Positions 26,507 to 39,831 of a stretch of 64,000 nucleotides of DNA are shown here, in pieces. Position 1 is the first letter of the stretch, and each line of letters starts with the position of its first letter. The position numbers and the translations under genes were made by a program. The notes beneath the pieces are model-generated. The model did no database searches, had not been told where the DNA came from, and saw only the letters and a list, made by a program, of their open reading frames with translations. This stretch comes from Flaccisagitta enflata (lineage: Eukaryota > Chaetognatha > Sagittoidea > Aphragmophora), in contig OZ231127.1 in assembly GCA_965153355.1 (NCBI GenBank), forward strand, positions 63,612,001 through 63,676,000. The letters are read 5' to 3'.

Positions 26507-26781
26507 GCGCCTAGGAGTCTTTTTTGAGTTATGATTTTTTTCAATAACAATATCAATTTTTTTTCTGATATTAAGAAGGGTCAATAAAGAATTCTTTTGT
26601 GGCGCAATTTGGTATATTAGTTCATTTCTAATCATATAAATATAATTGCTCATGATTTAATCTAACAACAAAAAATGCAGTGACTGAGGAAAGTGGCCGA
26701 AATTTACGACATTTTTCCTCAAGGCGATAGTCGCCATTAGTGGTAGTAACAAACAAATGAACATGCATCGGAGAAGAGAAA

Positions 26782-26930
26782 AATAAGGCTGGATACACGG
26801 CAATCCAGTCGCGAACGCGAACGATTGGGCAGGAGCAGTGATGCAAAGACCGCTCGCAATTTTAGAAATGTTTCAGGCCGACCGACCGACTGACCGACCG
26901 ACACGGCAAGGTGTAGAGTCGCACAAGGAA
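26782..26930 (+). mobile_element. Family H element, short core
   Basis: Left end AATAAGGCTGGATACACGGC, AGTCGCGAACGCGAACG, only about 30 bases of CCGACC, then GGCAAGGTGTAGAGTCGC. It shares its arms with the 21,111 copy, whose core is some eight times longer. Confidence 0.8.
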
Positions 26931-27042
26931 AGAAAATCAAAGAAAGACCTGAAATGTCACTTTCTATAAGAGGGCTGCTGGGTGTTCGATGTTCCGATGG
27001 ATGTATATTCGAATCTGATTACCTCATTAAATAATTCATTAT

Positions 27043-27329
27043 GCATTCGGAACTTCTGATTTCGCCGCCTTTCTCTGGTCTAATTTTCCATAAAAACATT
27101 CTCTGTCATTGAATAAGGAGAGTGCAATTTTTTTAAACATTAAAAAGTGATGTTAGATAGAAGAACAAAGTTGTTGTCCTTTAGGGGATTTCATCTAAAA
27201 TTGTTTTCACTCTTGATTTAATCAAAAGAAATAAGATTAAAACAAACCTAAGACAATTCTTAACTTTATGGAATATACAGGGTAAGACCCCCTTTTAGCT
27301 TCTCCCAGCGGCACGAGTTTTTGTTCATG
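27043..27329 (+). repeat. Dispersed direct repeat, copy 2
   Basis: Counterpart of 23,761-24,045, same start and end words. Confidence 0.85.
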
Positions 27330-27603
27330 AAACTTCCACAATAATGTCGAGGTGGTAACATTCAACCTTTAAAATTTGAACTAGTTATGAAACTATAACA
27401 TTATTCTTTTTTTAGGTTATTCTAGGCCACTTTTGTTGACAATGTTATCATTCGGTGAATTTGCAAACGAATCGATTTGAATTCTCAAATCGACACTTGA
27501 GACAGAAAAAAGTTCAAATCTAAAAGCTCTCAAAATGTTCTCATCAATCATTTTCCAATCTACGCGTGCATACGCCGAGGATTGTTGTCTCAGTTGCTCA
27601 AGC

Positions 27604-27850
<247 letters not shown>

Positions 27851-28195
27851 AAGTTGATTTTCCTTTGTTGCTTTTGCCATCGTTTTTATTTTCTTTTATG
27901 ATTTTTTTTCCTGAAGCTGATTTGGTTTTCGTTGTAAAAGCGGATGTGATAAATGATAAGTGATCAATTATTTTCTGTGACATCAAATCCGGATCAGGAA
28001 GATTCTATGAGGATGCGGAACAAAATTTAACGATAGTGTGTTTTTGAAATTATCATGTGATGACGGTGGGACATCACTCAAGATCGAGCTCATTTCATTT
28101 TCACAACTCGCTTTTTTTGCGCAATCTTTTCGATAATCATGAATATATAATACAAACCGCTCTAAATCACACATGGCTTTACACCTGAATGCAGA

Positions 28196-28374
<179 letters not shown>

Positions 28375-28379
28375 GAACG

Positions 28380-29100
28380 AAAGTTGCTCTTTGAAAAAGG
28401 CTGAAATTCAAAAATACTTGGATGTAACTCACTAAAACTTGTAAAGGTGAGGACAGAATACGAAATGGAGCACAATTTTGCCGCGAGAAACTTTTGAATG
28501 AGGGCGCGACAATTTCACAGCGTCCAGGAATAAATCCAAGTTTAGGTCGAAAAAAATTGTCAATACTCCAGACCTGGTGAATTGTGTTTTTTTTTTTAAT
28601 GCATTAGCTACAAATTAAGACCAAAAACAAAAAGATATCAGCTATGCAATATTGAATCTATAATTCACTTACAAAAAAAAAGTAATTCTATGCGTTTTTT
28701 AAGATAAAAAGAGTATTTAAAACTTCCACAATTAAAAAAAAAACTAGTTGGGATAAAGTTGCTGCACAAATGTTTTTACCCTTTTCTCTTTGTTTGGACA
28801 GATGTTTTACAGGATAGAACTAAAAAACAGCTAACAATCATTCTTAAATAACTTTTTTATGATTTTTTGCTATTATTAAGCTCTTATGTACAAAATACTT
28901 CCTAAAACTAGTTTTTGAAAGTAGTTTGAACAAAAAAAAGCTGGAAAAAGACTAGCTCTCTTCTTTCCTCCCACTCCCGGTTGCAATCGGGCAGATTTTG
29001 AGATTAAATGCGTTGAAATTAGAGAAAGTCGTATAAAAATACAATGAGACGGCGCAATTAAAGACGGTTGGAGAATGCCAAGTGATTTCAGATTATTGAT
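28380..29100. other. Spacer, nothing recognised
   Basis: AT-rich, no supported feature. Confidence 0.45.
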
Positions 29101-29106
29101 GAGCTT

Positions 29107-29316
29107 TTTAGTCGCGTGCTACGCGACTCTACACCCCGCTATGACGGTTGGTCGTTCGGTCGGTCTGTCGGTCGGTCGGTTCGTTTGTCTATCCGGTGTT
29201 TTTGAGCTGTTTTGCTTGCTGCTCCTGCCCAGATGCTCGTGTCCTTCTCTATATCTAACACTGCTCCTGCCCACCCGCACGTGACTGGGGCAGCCGTGTA
29301 TCCGACCTTGTTTTGA
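29107..29316 (-). mobile_element. Family H element, subtype GTCGCGTGC
   Basis: Hairpin AGTCGCG-TGCTA-CGCGACT at 29,110-29,128, CGGTCGGT array, inner word GCACGTGACT (one mismatch) at about 29,277-29,286, end GTGTATCCGACCTTGTTTT. Confidence 0.85.
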
Positions 29317-29319
29317 AAG

Positions 29320-30360
29320 TATAAGTGCAAGCTACATGATATTAATGTCATTCATCTTAGATCCGGCAATTAAATCATAATGAATTCCGATTGAGGTCGC
29401 TTTAGAACAAAGCAATGCAATGTCAAGTGTGTATTCTTTTACCACATTTGTGGGAAAGGGTCCTAGCACAGTAAAACGCCATGAAATAAATTCTTGGCTT
29501 GTTTACGGGTTCCCGAATTTGACGCGATTCTTGATGAGCGATGGCGCATAGATAGACTTGTTTTGTCTGATTTCCATTGAAAGGTTGGTGGTATCGAGTA
29601 TCTTACGCAATTAGAAATGATATCTCATACACTAACTACTGTGGTGTGTAGTGTATAGAAACTAAAAATGTAGGAAACTTGATTTAAAATGGTAGGTAAA
29701 AACTGTCGCTTTATTATCATATTGTTTTAGAACCGGTGTCGCTTTACTATCCATCGTCTGAAACGCCGTCGCTTTATATTCCATCACTCATTTTGGATCG
29801 CGTTAATCTCATGTAACATTTGTCTGCGAAGTACGAAGAGAAAAGGGGAACTGTGTAGAAGTCAAGCAAGAGTGGATGACGGACAGTTTGAACTACATAA
29901 GAAATAACGGAAAATACACAACCTGTGCACTCTCGTGGGATAATCTTCACAGACAGAGATCAAGATAGGTTTTCGGGGGGTATTAACAAAAACTCTGAGA
30001 TCACAGGAATGATAGGATTTCTGACGTCATCGAAGGATTTGAAATTTTAGTTTTACCCAACCTAAAATTACCACGCATAAAAAGAATCTATTTAGAGCAT
30101 CGAGGCTGTGAAAAAGGGCAAGAGAATAAACAAAGAGTCGGTTTCCTTATCAACCTCTCCAGAGACAGAAATAAACACTAAATTTTCGATATAGACGATA
30201 GGGAACCTTTGTAGAGGGTTTCGGTTACCAATCACTGGTGATACCGCCACCGTTAACAATTGTTTTTCTGAGAAAGTCAGACAACATTTTGCCATTACAT
30301 CGTGTCATCTTATTCTAAAATGGGGGAAAATTGGAAGAGAATCGTTATTTGGGCCATTTC
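29320..30360. other. Spacer, nothing recognised
   Basis: No supported ORF. Three near copies of GTCGCTTTA at 29,705-29,775 form a small degenerate repeat. Confidence 0.45.
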
Positions 30361-30361
30361 T

Positions 30362-30715
30362 CATTGGGCAGGGGCAAAAAGGATTGCACACGGTTAGCAG
30401 TACCCGCTGTCCTGTTCAACGTAATGAAGCAAAGTAATAGAGCAGCGGCCCCAAGGGTGAATTATCGTGCATCTGCCATCTTTCGCTCACTTACTTTTAC
30501 AGTCATACATAAAAGGGAAACGGGTGTCGCTGACCACATAATGCACATATTGCCCTTGGGCGACTGTTTAGAATTAAGGGGGCAGATTTGAGGACTGAGA
30601 GTGAGAGAGTAGATTTGACGTCTGACTTTTGAGAGGGCCTGAGGGCTGATATAAGGTATAAGGTATTTCTGGTCTACGGGCCGGGGGGGGGCTGATTTCA
30701 GGCCTGGATATACTG
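30362..30715 (+). mobile_element. Family R element, truncated
   Basis: Left module GCACACGGTTAGCAGTACCC, AGAGCAGCGGCCCCAAGGGT at about 30,441, core words GGGCAGATTTGAGGACTGAG and a GGGGGGGG run; the right inverted end is missing. Confidence 0.65.
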
Positions 30716-30953
30716 GATTAAGGATTGAGGATGGAAAACCCATAGAAAAATCGAATCGTTTGAATTTTAAAGAAAAAAATGTCACATTCGTCTGCAATTT
30801 GTAATTTGAACTTCCTAATGAATTTGATACATGTTTTTCCTCTTCGTCCTAGGTTCCGGCCTCGTAAATGATAAATGAGATTTTCAAGCGGTTTATCAAC
30901 GGTTCCGTTCCGTCTGATTTCGAGCATTTAGCTGTTCTTTTTTTTAGCAGCTA

Positions 30954-31510
30954 CAGGGTGTTTCACATCAAATGAAATGTAAGAAAACGATGTCATTCTA
31001 CTTCTGGAAATGATCAAACAATTCTGAAAAAAGGTTCAAAGAGCTCTTAAGCTACGATTTTTTATGTAAAATTTTCGTTAACTTATGTCAAGTAGCTTGG
31101 CCACAATAAAGATTTGAAGTCAAATTAATATTTACAGTTAATGTCTTTTTTTTCTGGAATGTTTTTCTTTAAATTGTTCTCATTTCTAAACGGTTTGAGC
31201 TATAGATCCCAGATTGGTCTCATGTCAAATTTTCTTTCATTTGAGTCCAATCTGGCATCTGTAGCTCTAACCGTTTACAAATAAGAGCGATTTAAAGAAA
31301 AATTTCTAGGATGGAAAAAGGCTTGACTGAAAATGTTCATTTTTCCTCAAATCTTTATTGAGGCCAAACTACTTGACCTAGACTAATGCAATTTTTACAT
31401 GAAAAATCAGAGCTTAAGAGCTCTTTGAATCTTTTTTCAGAATTGTTTCATCACTTTTTGAAGCAGAATGACATTGTTTTCTTATATATCATTTGATGTG
31501 AAACACCCTG
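30954..31510. mobile_element. Palindromic TA-flanked MITE (557 bp)
   Basis: Ends CAGGGTGTTTCACATC and GATGTGAAACACCCTG, each next to TA (30,952-30,953 and 31,511-31,512). The two halves are diverged inverted repeats over their length (AGCTCTTAAGCT/AGCTTAAGAGCT; CTAAACGGTTTGAGCT/AGCTCTAACCGTTTAC). TA duplication and CAG start fit Tc1/mariner-type MITEs. No transposase. Confidence 0.85.
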
Positions 31511-31945
31511 TATATACTAAATTTTTTAAAAACATCCGGAACTTATCATCTACACAAGGAACTAGGGATTTCTTGCATCTTTAGGGTAAATCGCATCCGT
31601 ATGTGACTCTTTAGGATTTACTGCAATCATTCCAACTCAATAGGGTTATTGGCATTCGGATGTAATTCTAAAGGGCTCGCTGCATCTAACTCGTTTGGGC
31701 TAGCGGTATACCACTAACCCTAATGAGTTGGTCATCGGATGTAGTTCTTTTGTTTATTGCATGTAATCCATTGCTAAATTCGTGAATGTCTGCATGTAAC
31801 TCTTTGGGATTAGATGCAACCGGGTGTGTCGGTGTGTCGGGTGTGATTTCATCGTGTGTAAATATCCGGACTTAAATCTTTAACGAATGTACAGTGAATG
31901 TACAGTGGAGTATTGCCTTTTCGTCAATTCACAAACTTTTTTCGT
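31511..31945. other. Degenerate repeats of GGATGTAACTCTTT-type words
   Basis: Words such as CATCCGTATGTGACTCTTTA, CATTCGGATGTAATTCTAAA and CATGTAACTCTTTGGG recur about every 60 bases; more occur at 32,400-32,520. An old tandem array is likely. Confidence 0.45.
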
Positions 31946-32160
31946 TTTTAGTTGCGGACACGCAACTCTATAAGAGGCTTTGTCCGTCCGTCCGTCCGTC
32001 CGTCCATCGGTTGGTCCGTGGACACGAGTCGAAAAGCGTGGAAACTAGTGTTTTAGATGCTTTTTGTGCATTTGAGTGGGGGACTTGGGGTATGGATTGG
32101 GGTTGGATGCCCCTGCCCACCCGTCCGCAACGATATTGTGACCCCGCGTCACTTGTTCTG
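31946..32160 (-). mobile_element. Family H element, subtype GTTGCGGAC
   Basis: Hairpin AGTTGCGGAC/ACGCAACT at 31,950-31,967, CCGT array, inner word GTCCGCAAC at 32,123-32,131, end GTGACCCCGCGTCACTTGTT. Confidence 0.9.
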
Positions 32161-32164
32161 GTTC

Positions 32165-33290
32165 ATCTACAATGAATCATTTCTACATTGTTCAATTCGA
32201 AGCATCACGGACGGCCGCACGGACGGACGGAGTGTCACAGCCTCTTATGGATTCGTTTCTATTTGACAATCATATCAATCAACCAAAATTTCCTGCTCCA
32301 CTCACGGTAGGGGACTTTTAATCGGGTTTCTGATTCATGAGGACCAAACATATCTCATCTTGTTGCGTAAGATTTAATCTGGTTGTAGCTAAATTCAACT
32401 CTTTCCGGATGTAACTCAGTATTAACAAATTGATAATGGATACTCAGTAGATATTAATAAATACCACCGGATAAAATTCAATTTGGACATAAGGAGAAAA
32501 GGATTTCATTCGTCCTGATCCGGATGTTTTTCAAGCCTCCTTCCTCTTTATAAATAATCTTTTTTTCCCTCCCCTTTTAATTTTAAGCTCACTTCAGATT
32601 TTTTTTCTTCTTTTGCTTTAATTCTTTTTTTTTTTTTTTTTTTTTTAGATTTTTACCTTTCACAATCTCTCAAATTTTAAATCAAATACGGAGTATCACT
32701 TTGGACATAGAGGATGTCTTCTCGTGTTCTGTCAAATTAAGATGCGTCATCACATATATCTGTGCATGAGAATATTTGTCGGGATATATCGATACGTCGG
32801 TCCGTCGGTCTTTGAGAAACTCATCGTGATGAAACTAATGAAATATCGGGTATTCCAGATTAGATGGGCTTGTTCTCTTTGAAATCGTAATTACGTCATC
32901 GATAAGACGACCTTTTCGTTCCTTTTCGTTCCTTGAATTTCATTACGTCATTATTTGCAAATTGGAAAAGCCCAGATTTTTTCTTAAGACGTTGTTTTTA
33001 ACGATCAGATTGGATATGAAAAGCAACTTAGCCTATGCCATTTAGAGATGAGGTTAAAGGTGGGGTTATGGTTTGACGTAGGGTAAAGGGGTGAGGTTAA
33101 AGGTAGGATTAGTGTGCGACACTGTGAGTGTAGGATGGGGCGGTAAGAGTTAGGTGGAAGATAGGAGGTGGAAGATAGTATAGTAGGGGTAGGGTTAGGA
33201 GTATGGTTGAAGGTATGGTTAGGTTTGGCTGGAGGCGGAGTAAGGGTGTGTTAGCGTGTGTCTGTGTCTTTGAATATGGGTACGTATGAC
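32165..33290. other. Spacer, nothing recognised
   Basis: Includes poly-T near 32,627-32,646 and G-rich GGTTAGGGT-like words (33,050-33,240), but no telomere-type array or ORF. Confidence 0.45.
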
Positions 33291-33308
33291 TCTGTGTGCA
33301 GTGTTTTG

Positions 33309-33609
<301 letters not shown>

Positions 33610-33652
33610 CTGTGTGCGTGTGTGTCTGTGTTTGTGCGCGAGTCTGTCTATG

Positions 33653-33987
<335 letters not shown>

Positions 33988-34494
33988 CACAGAGGCGCAG
34001 CGGAAAGCATGACTAAGATTTTGACGGGAGGGTTCTTAGGACAGAGTTGTTGAAAGCAAATGAGGAATAGCCCTACTATTTGTTGCGCCAGCCTATGACA
34101 TTTTTCACAATGCGTTCATTTACGTATTTATGCACACTTGCACACACACACACACACATGTTCCATTACACAACATAATCGTATTTCGATGAATATCAAA
34201 TTAGGGGCAAAGTACAGAAAAAAGAATGAGAATTAGCGCATGAGGTCGGAGAAAAAACAGAAACGGTCTCGCGAAAAGGTGAGAAATATCAAATGCTAGC
34301 TGCCGAGGTCATGGTCGTTCCATTAGTTCCAATAAAACGCTCTCCCTCGCTCGCTCACTCGCTCGCTAAGCCCTGAGGGTGTACACGCACATTTTGGATG
34401 CAAAAAAAAAATCAAGAAAATGATGAACGGTTCTTGAGTCGGTGACCAATAAGGTCAACTAAAAAGAATCGCGAGCGGCCTAAATGAATTGTGA

Positions 34495-34577
34495 ACGACG
34501 GACGGAGAGACCAACTGACCGACTGACCGAGCAATCAAATGTAACGATAGTTCATCGAGTCATGTGCACGCGACTTG
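34495..34577 (+). mobile_element. Family H, right-end fragment
   Basis: GACGGACGGAGAGACCAACT, then hairpin-like GAGTCATGTGCACGCGACTT; arms partly mutated. Confidence 0.55.
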
Positions 34578-34775
34578 AAGTTGAAGTGGCTTTTAGGTTG
34601 GGTGCGTTGGTTGCGCTTTTATGTCAATGTGAGTGACTGAGCAGAAGATCGCCGGCCTGACTGTCCCACACGTCGTAATTTGCCTGTGTTTCTCTCCGTC
34701 TCTTTCTTTCTGTTTGTTGTGAATTGCGTTAAGAAATTCACTTTAATTTTGGTCTATGGCTTTTTTTTTCCGGCA

Positions 34776-35510
34776 CAAGTGGGTTTTGGCTATGCCGTTT
34801 TTCATCTATCAATTTTTAGTATAAAAGTGGGTTTTGGCTATGCCGTTTTTCCCCTACATATTATCAATACAAATGTGGGTTTTGGCTATGCCGTTTTTCA
34901 TCTGTTTACTTTCAATACAAAAGTGGGTTTTGGCTATGCTGTTTTGCACGTATCTATTTTCAATACAAAAGTGGGTTTTGGCTGTGCCGTTTTTCACTTA
35001 TTTATTTTCAATACAAAAGTGGGTTTTGGCTATGCCGTTTTTCACCTATCTGTTTTCAATACAAAAGTGGGTTTTCGCTTTGCCATTTTTCCTTTGTTTA
35101 TTTTCATTACAAAAGTGGGTTTTTGCTATGCTGTTTTTCACTTATTTATTTTCAATACAAAAGTGGGTTTTGGCTATGCCATTTTTCACCTATCTATTTT
35201 CAATACATAAGTGGGTTTTGGCTATGCCGTTTCTTCCTTGTCTATTTTCATCACAAAAAAGGGGTTTTGGCTATGCCGTTTTTTACCTATTTATTTTCAA
35301 TAAAAAAGTGGGTTTTGGCTATGCCATTTTTTACCTATCTATTTTCAATAAAAAAGTAGGTTTGAGCTATGCCGTTTTTCACCTATTTATTTTCAATACA
35401 AAAGTGGGTTTTGGCTATGCCATTTTGCACCTATCTATTTTCATCACAAAAGTGGGTTTGGCTATGCCATTTCTTACCTATTTATTTCAATACAAAAATG
35501 GGTTTTGGAA
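34776..35510 (+). repeat. 48-bp minisatellite, about 16 units, open in two frames
   Basis: Unit GTGGGTTTTGGCTATGCCGT plus about 28 bases ending TTTCAATACAAAA, repeated every 48 bases. Because 48 is a multiple of three, one frame gives repeats of VGFGYAVFHLSIFNTK (open 34,680-35,210, with a hydrophobic leader-like start MPVFLSVSFFLFVVNC) and another gives KWVLAMPFFTYLFSIQ (34,834-35,526). No homology recognised; most likely non-coding. Confidence 0.9.
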
Positions 35511-35609
35511 CATTTATACACATTAACTATTTCCACTGAGCATGTTATCAATTGCACCTGCAATTCACATGTTTGGCGACAGCCACTGGTTGGTCTATTT
35601 GCCCGTCTG

Positions 35610-35611
<2 letters not shown>

Positions 35612-35660
<49 letters not shown>
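35612..35660. repeat. (CT)n microsatellite
   Basis: About 48 bases of CT. Confidence 0.95.
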
Positions 35661-35662
<2 letters not shown>

Positions 35663-35879
35663 GGGTAACATTAATCATCAGTCTAACTTAGTCACCAGAT
35701 TTTCTGAGCACACTTTACAAAATTGATTATGTGTTTGGGGTTGGGACCAATGCATCAGGCTGGGGCACTGGAGTCGGACTGGTAGAGCTCTGGCAGAGCG
35801 ATGATGGTTGCGTCAGAAAGGTGACGTAGCCGCATTGATACGGAACTGTTGCTGAAAATGCGTTAAACTCAACATCTCT

Positions 35880-36107
35880 AGTCTCGGACTCGCGACTCGC
35901 GACTCTATACGAGGCTTTGTCCGTCCGTTCTTTGGCCTGTCCATCCATTCATCCATCCGTCCTACCCTTCGTCCATCCGTCCGTCTAAACGTGTTTTTAG
36001 GATCCTAGTTCCTACGGTTGTGATTATGTGTGCGTGGAAGGTGTGTGTGTGTGTGCGCCCCTGCCCACCCATCCGCGACAATGTTATAACCCCGGGTTAC
36101 CTGTTTT
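35880..36107 (-). mobile_element. Family H element, subtype GTCGCGGAT
   Basis: ACTCGCGACTCGCGACTCTA at the hairpin end, GAGGCTTTGTCCGTCCG, CCATCC array, inner CACCCATCCGCGAC and end AACCCCGGGTTACCTGTTT. Confidence 0.75.
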
Positions 36108-36654
36108 CTTTTCCTTTTTAATTTACTACGTATCATTATTATTCTTTCCTTTTCCTACTCCTCTTATCAACGTCCTGTCCCTCACCCTACTACCCAACTT
36201 TTCCTCTTCCTCTTCCCCATCCCGAACTACCACTTTCTCCTCTGCTGTGATACTCCTCTTTTCATCTACCTGTCCTCTGTCCCCCAATGTACCACTTTAT
36301 CTCTTCCTCTCCCCATCTCATCAACACTTCTCTTTTCCTGTTCCCTTTTAGCACCCTAATCACTCTATTAACTCTTCGGTCTCTTCCTCTACTTTGCTCT
36401 TCCTCTTCTTTGCGACGTCCACGCCTTCATTTCCGGTGCAACATCCGGTTCCAAAATCCTTTGTTATCGACGAGGTGCATGTAAACAAGACGCGAAGGTA
36501 GGCAACCCTCCTCTGCCTTAGTCTGTTCTTGTTCATCTTTAATTCTTTCGCGGGGGTTTATAAATTTGACTGGCTTTTGATTTCCTTTTGCCCTCGGTCT
36601 TTGATTTTCTAACTTCCCCAGCTGGTTGAAGAATTATTTGATTGTCTACCCTAT

Positions 36655-37198
36655 AGAGTTCAACCAGTCGCCCAAGGGCAATATGTGGTCAGCGATACCC
36701 GTTGCCCTGCTTCATATGTTGGTGATTGTAGGTGATGGGTAGCAGGGCAGCGGCCCCGAAGGGGACGATGTCCTGTAGAACACAGGGGGACTTTCGTTCG
36801 TCCGTCCATCCGTCCGTGTGGGCCTGGAGGCTGGGATTTGAGCCTGGAGCCTGGGATTTGAGCCTTGAGGCTGGAATTTGAGCCTTGAGGCTGGGATTTG
36901 AGCCTGGAGGCTGGGATTTGAGCCTGGAGGCTGGGATTTGAGCCGTGAGGCTGGGATTTGAGCCTGGAGGCTGGGATTTGAGCCTCAAGGCTGGGATTTA
37001 AGCCTCGAGGTGGGAAATTGAGCCTCAAGGCCAGGATTTGAGCCTGGAGGCCAGGATTTGAGCCTCGAGGCCAGGATTTGAGCCTCGAGGCGGGGGGGGG
37101 GACGCACGCACGCACGCACGCACGGACGGACGAACGAACAAAAGTCCCCCTGTGTTCTACAGGACATCGTCCCCTTCGGGGCCGCTGCCCAAAAAGGG
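36655..37198 (+). mobile_element. Family R element, full copy with 20-bp core repeats
   Basis: Left module TCGCCCAAGGGCAATATGTG at 36,669, inverted end GGGCAGCGGCCCCGAAGGGG at about 36,744, about 14 core units of GGCTGGGATTTGAGCCTGGA (36,825-37,090), GGGGGGGG, a CGCACGGACG array, and opposite end CCCCTTCGGGGCCGCTGCCC at about 37,171-37,190 then AAAAAGGG. Confidence 0.9.
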
Positions 37199-37199
37199 T

Positions 37200-38428
37200 A
37201 GAATTTGAATCAAGGTCATTTCCACAATAAACCGGCCCAGCTGAAATTCATGATGTAACAGGCAAAAATATTGTTTTTATCATGCTAATCCTTTTTTTTA
37301 TGATAGAAGCTGTTGTAACACATTACTTGGAATTCAGTGCCTAGCTGATATCCTTCATACTTAAAATTTTGATAGGCTATCTAGCAAAAAACAGGCCAAA
37401 ATCACCCCCTTTTTTATGTCACACTGATGTCACACTTAAAACCACAATGAAAAAGATGTAAAAAAATCATTAAGCCTACCCAACTATGGGTCATTTTTAT
37501 TTAATTGCAATCCCTAAAGAAGAATTAAAGATTATATGGCAACCAATTGTTGTTAACTATGCAAAAATTTCACTTTTAGTTAATGTATCTAAAATAATAA
37601 TTTATTTGATTTTGATACATAGTAGTATACTATACTTTAAATGACAATATTTTAAGTATTATGAAAATTTTCTTTTTTCCCCCTTTAGTATAGACATAAC
37701 CCAAGTTACATGCAAAATTTCAGACCTTAATGTCAATTCTAGCCAGAGATATTGATTTTTGAAGAGAGTGACAGAAAATGTTAACACCCTGTTACTCTAA
37801 TGTTACTCTGATTACGATGAAAACTAACATAGTTGAACACATTTCAAGTATTGGAATATTTTTTTTTATATGATCTGAAAGAGTATCAAATTCTGAGCAT
37901 AGGGCTCAAATTTTAAGCTAATAGGTGCAACCATTATGAAATTACGACATTTTTATCAATGTTAACGAATTCAGTCGCCTCATTTCCGCCAGTCTAGTTT
38001 ATTGTGGAAACTGCCTCAAAATATAATAGAACTGTGCAGCAGATATCAAATATCTTTTAGATACATCTAAAGTGTAAAATCATATAACTTTTTATTTCTT
38101 TTTCCTAGCTTTCAATTTTATTCCGTATTTCCAACCCTTTGACTTTATTCCCTCAACTTTATTCACCCCTGTTCTTTAGGTACAATTCCCTGAGTTGGGG
38201 CAAATAAGGGCATTCAAAATGCCCAAATAACATCAACAATCGCTTTTATGAAATCAGTGAGGGGCGACTTTGCAGGAGGAGGGAGTCCTATGAGTCATTG
38301 TGTCCTGTTGGCACGCTTACTGGCGGCAATGATAGCTGCCCACAGGCGGTCATTATTCGCAGTCCATTCATCAATTTGGGCCATTTTTTCTCCTCATTTT
38401 TTTGGGCGCCCATCATTCCAAAATTAGG
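37200..38428. other. AT-rich spacer, nothing recognised
   Basis: No supported ORF, RNA gene or element. Confidence 0.45.
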
Positions 38429-38430
38429 TA

Positions 38431-38996
38431 CAGTGGGGTTCGTGTCTTAATTTTATTTGACAAACTTGATACTTGAAATATAAGCTGTTCACTCGATGCT
38501 TTTGTCCCTGAGTTTTTTGGTTGCTATGGAAACCAAAATTATTTTTTCAAACATTTATAACCACTAAAAAATTGATAATTTAAGAAATATTGTCAGGGAA
38601 CATTGCTCAAAATTAGATTTGCTACAACTTTCCCACAGTATGTTCTGTAAGAATATTGCTCGTTTGTCCCTTGCTAGGGGGCATCACACCTAGCAACCAC
38701 TAAATAATGCTCCCTAGCAACGGCTAAACGAGCAATATTCTTACAGGACATACTGTGGGAAAGTTGTAGCAAATTTAATTCTGAGCAATGTTCTCTGATA
38801 ATATTTGTCAAAATATTGATATTCTAGTTGTTATAAATGTTCAAAAAAATAATTTTGGTTTCCATAGCAACCGAAAAATTCAGGGACAAAAGCATCAAGT
38901 GAACAACTTATATTTCAAATATCAAGTTTGTCAAATGAAATTAAGACACTTAAATACCTTCCTCCAGTTTAGACTGTTATTCCACGAACCCCACTG
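38431..38996. mobile_element. Long palindromic TA-flanked MITE (566 bp)
   Basis: Ends CAGTGGGGTTCGTG and CACGAACCCCACTG with TA on both sides (38,429-38,430; 38,997-38,998). The arms are near-identical inverted repeats for about 270 bases each (for example GCTACAACTTTCCCACAGTA against TACTGTGGGAAAGTTGTAGC), meeting near 38,690. Tc1/mariner-type by its ends; no coding capacity. Confidence 0.92.
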
Positions 38997-38999
38997 TAT

Positions 39000-39605
39000 T
39001 AGGCATTTGTACCACAAACCTGGAAGTCAATGTCAGTTGTTTTTAAATACAAAGATTCATAAAAGAAATTATCTGCATCTTTTTTTATGCTCTTCTAGTT
39101 ATTAGGTTTTAATCCAAAGTTTCATTTTTTCAGTTAATCAATGTATTGCTTTAAATTTTCCATGTCATATACGAAGCTAGAATGGGCGTTTGCTTGTTTT
39201 TTGTTCACTTTCCAAAGCGTTGGCACTATATCTGTGTCTCTCTATCATGGAAAGTTTGAGCTGTAACAATTTCTCTTTTTAAGTTGAAGGAGTCTTTGAA
39301 ATTGGCTTTTCCGTCCACATATACTTTTGAATGTTTAATTTCTACAAGGCATCCACCATAATTGAAAAAAGAGGGCCTAAAGTCCTAAACCGGGACTAGG
39401 AATGAATTTCTTTACCTTTGATGGCACTGATAACCATTTAGTTTGACAAAGATGACAAAGATGAAAGATCGGCGGTTCGTAAAATCTTTCAAATTTATTT
39501 AGCGGAAAGCGATAAAACGATAGTCATTTGCATTAAATCTAAATACGAAATTGATTAGTTTCGCACATGATAGTAAATGAAATGACCTGCTTTCCTGATT
39601 CGTTT
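39000..39605. other. Spacer, nothing recognised
   Basis: No supported feature. Confidence 0.45.
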
Positions 39606-39610
39606 TTGAA

Positions 39611-39831
39611 GAAACAAGGCCGGATACACGGCTACCGAAGTCGCGTGTGGGTGAGCAGGGGCCATATTTGAGGTCACCAGACCATTTGGGCAGGAGCAGT
39701 GAGGTCAAAGAAATAAAATCATAAAAAAAAGTAAAGTGTGACCAACCGACCAACCGACCGACCAACCAACCAACCGACCGACCGACCGACGGACAAAGCG
39801 GGTTGTAGAGTCGCGTGCATGCGACTAAAAA
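39611..39831 (+). mobile_element. Family H element, subtype GTCGCGTGT
   Basis: Left end AAACAAGGCCGGATACACGG, AGTCGCGTGT at 39,639-39,648, ACCGACC array, hairpin AGTCGC-GTGCAT-GCGACT at 39,809-39,826 then AAAAAC. Confidence 0.85.

Noticed and set aside
33050-33240. G-rich GGTTAGGGT-like words as interstitial telomere repeat
   Set aside because: Irregular spacing and sequence; no run of consecutive TTAGGG units.
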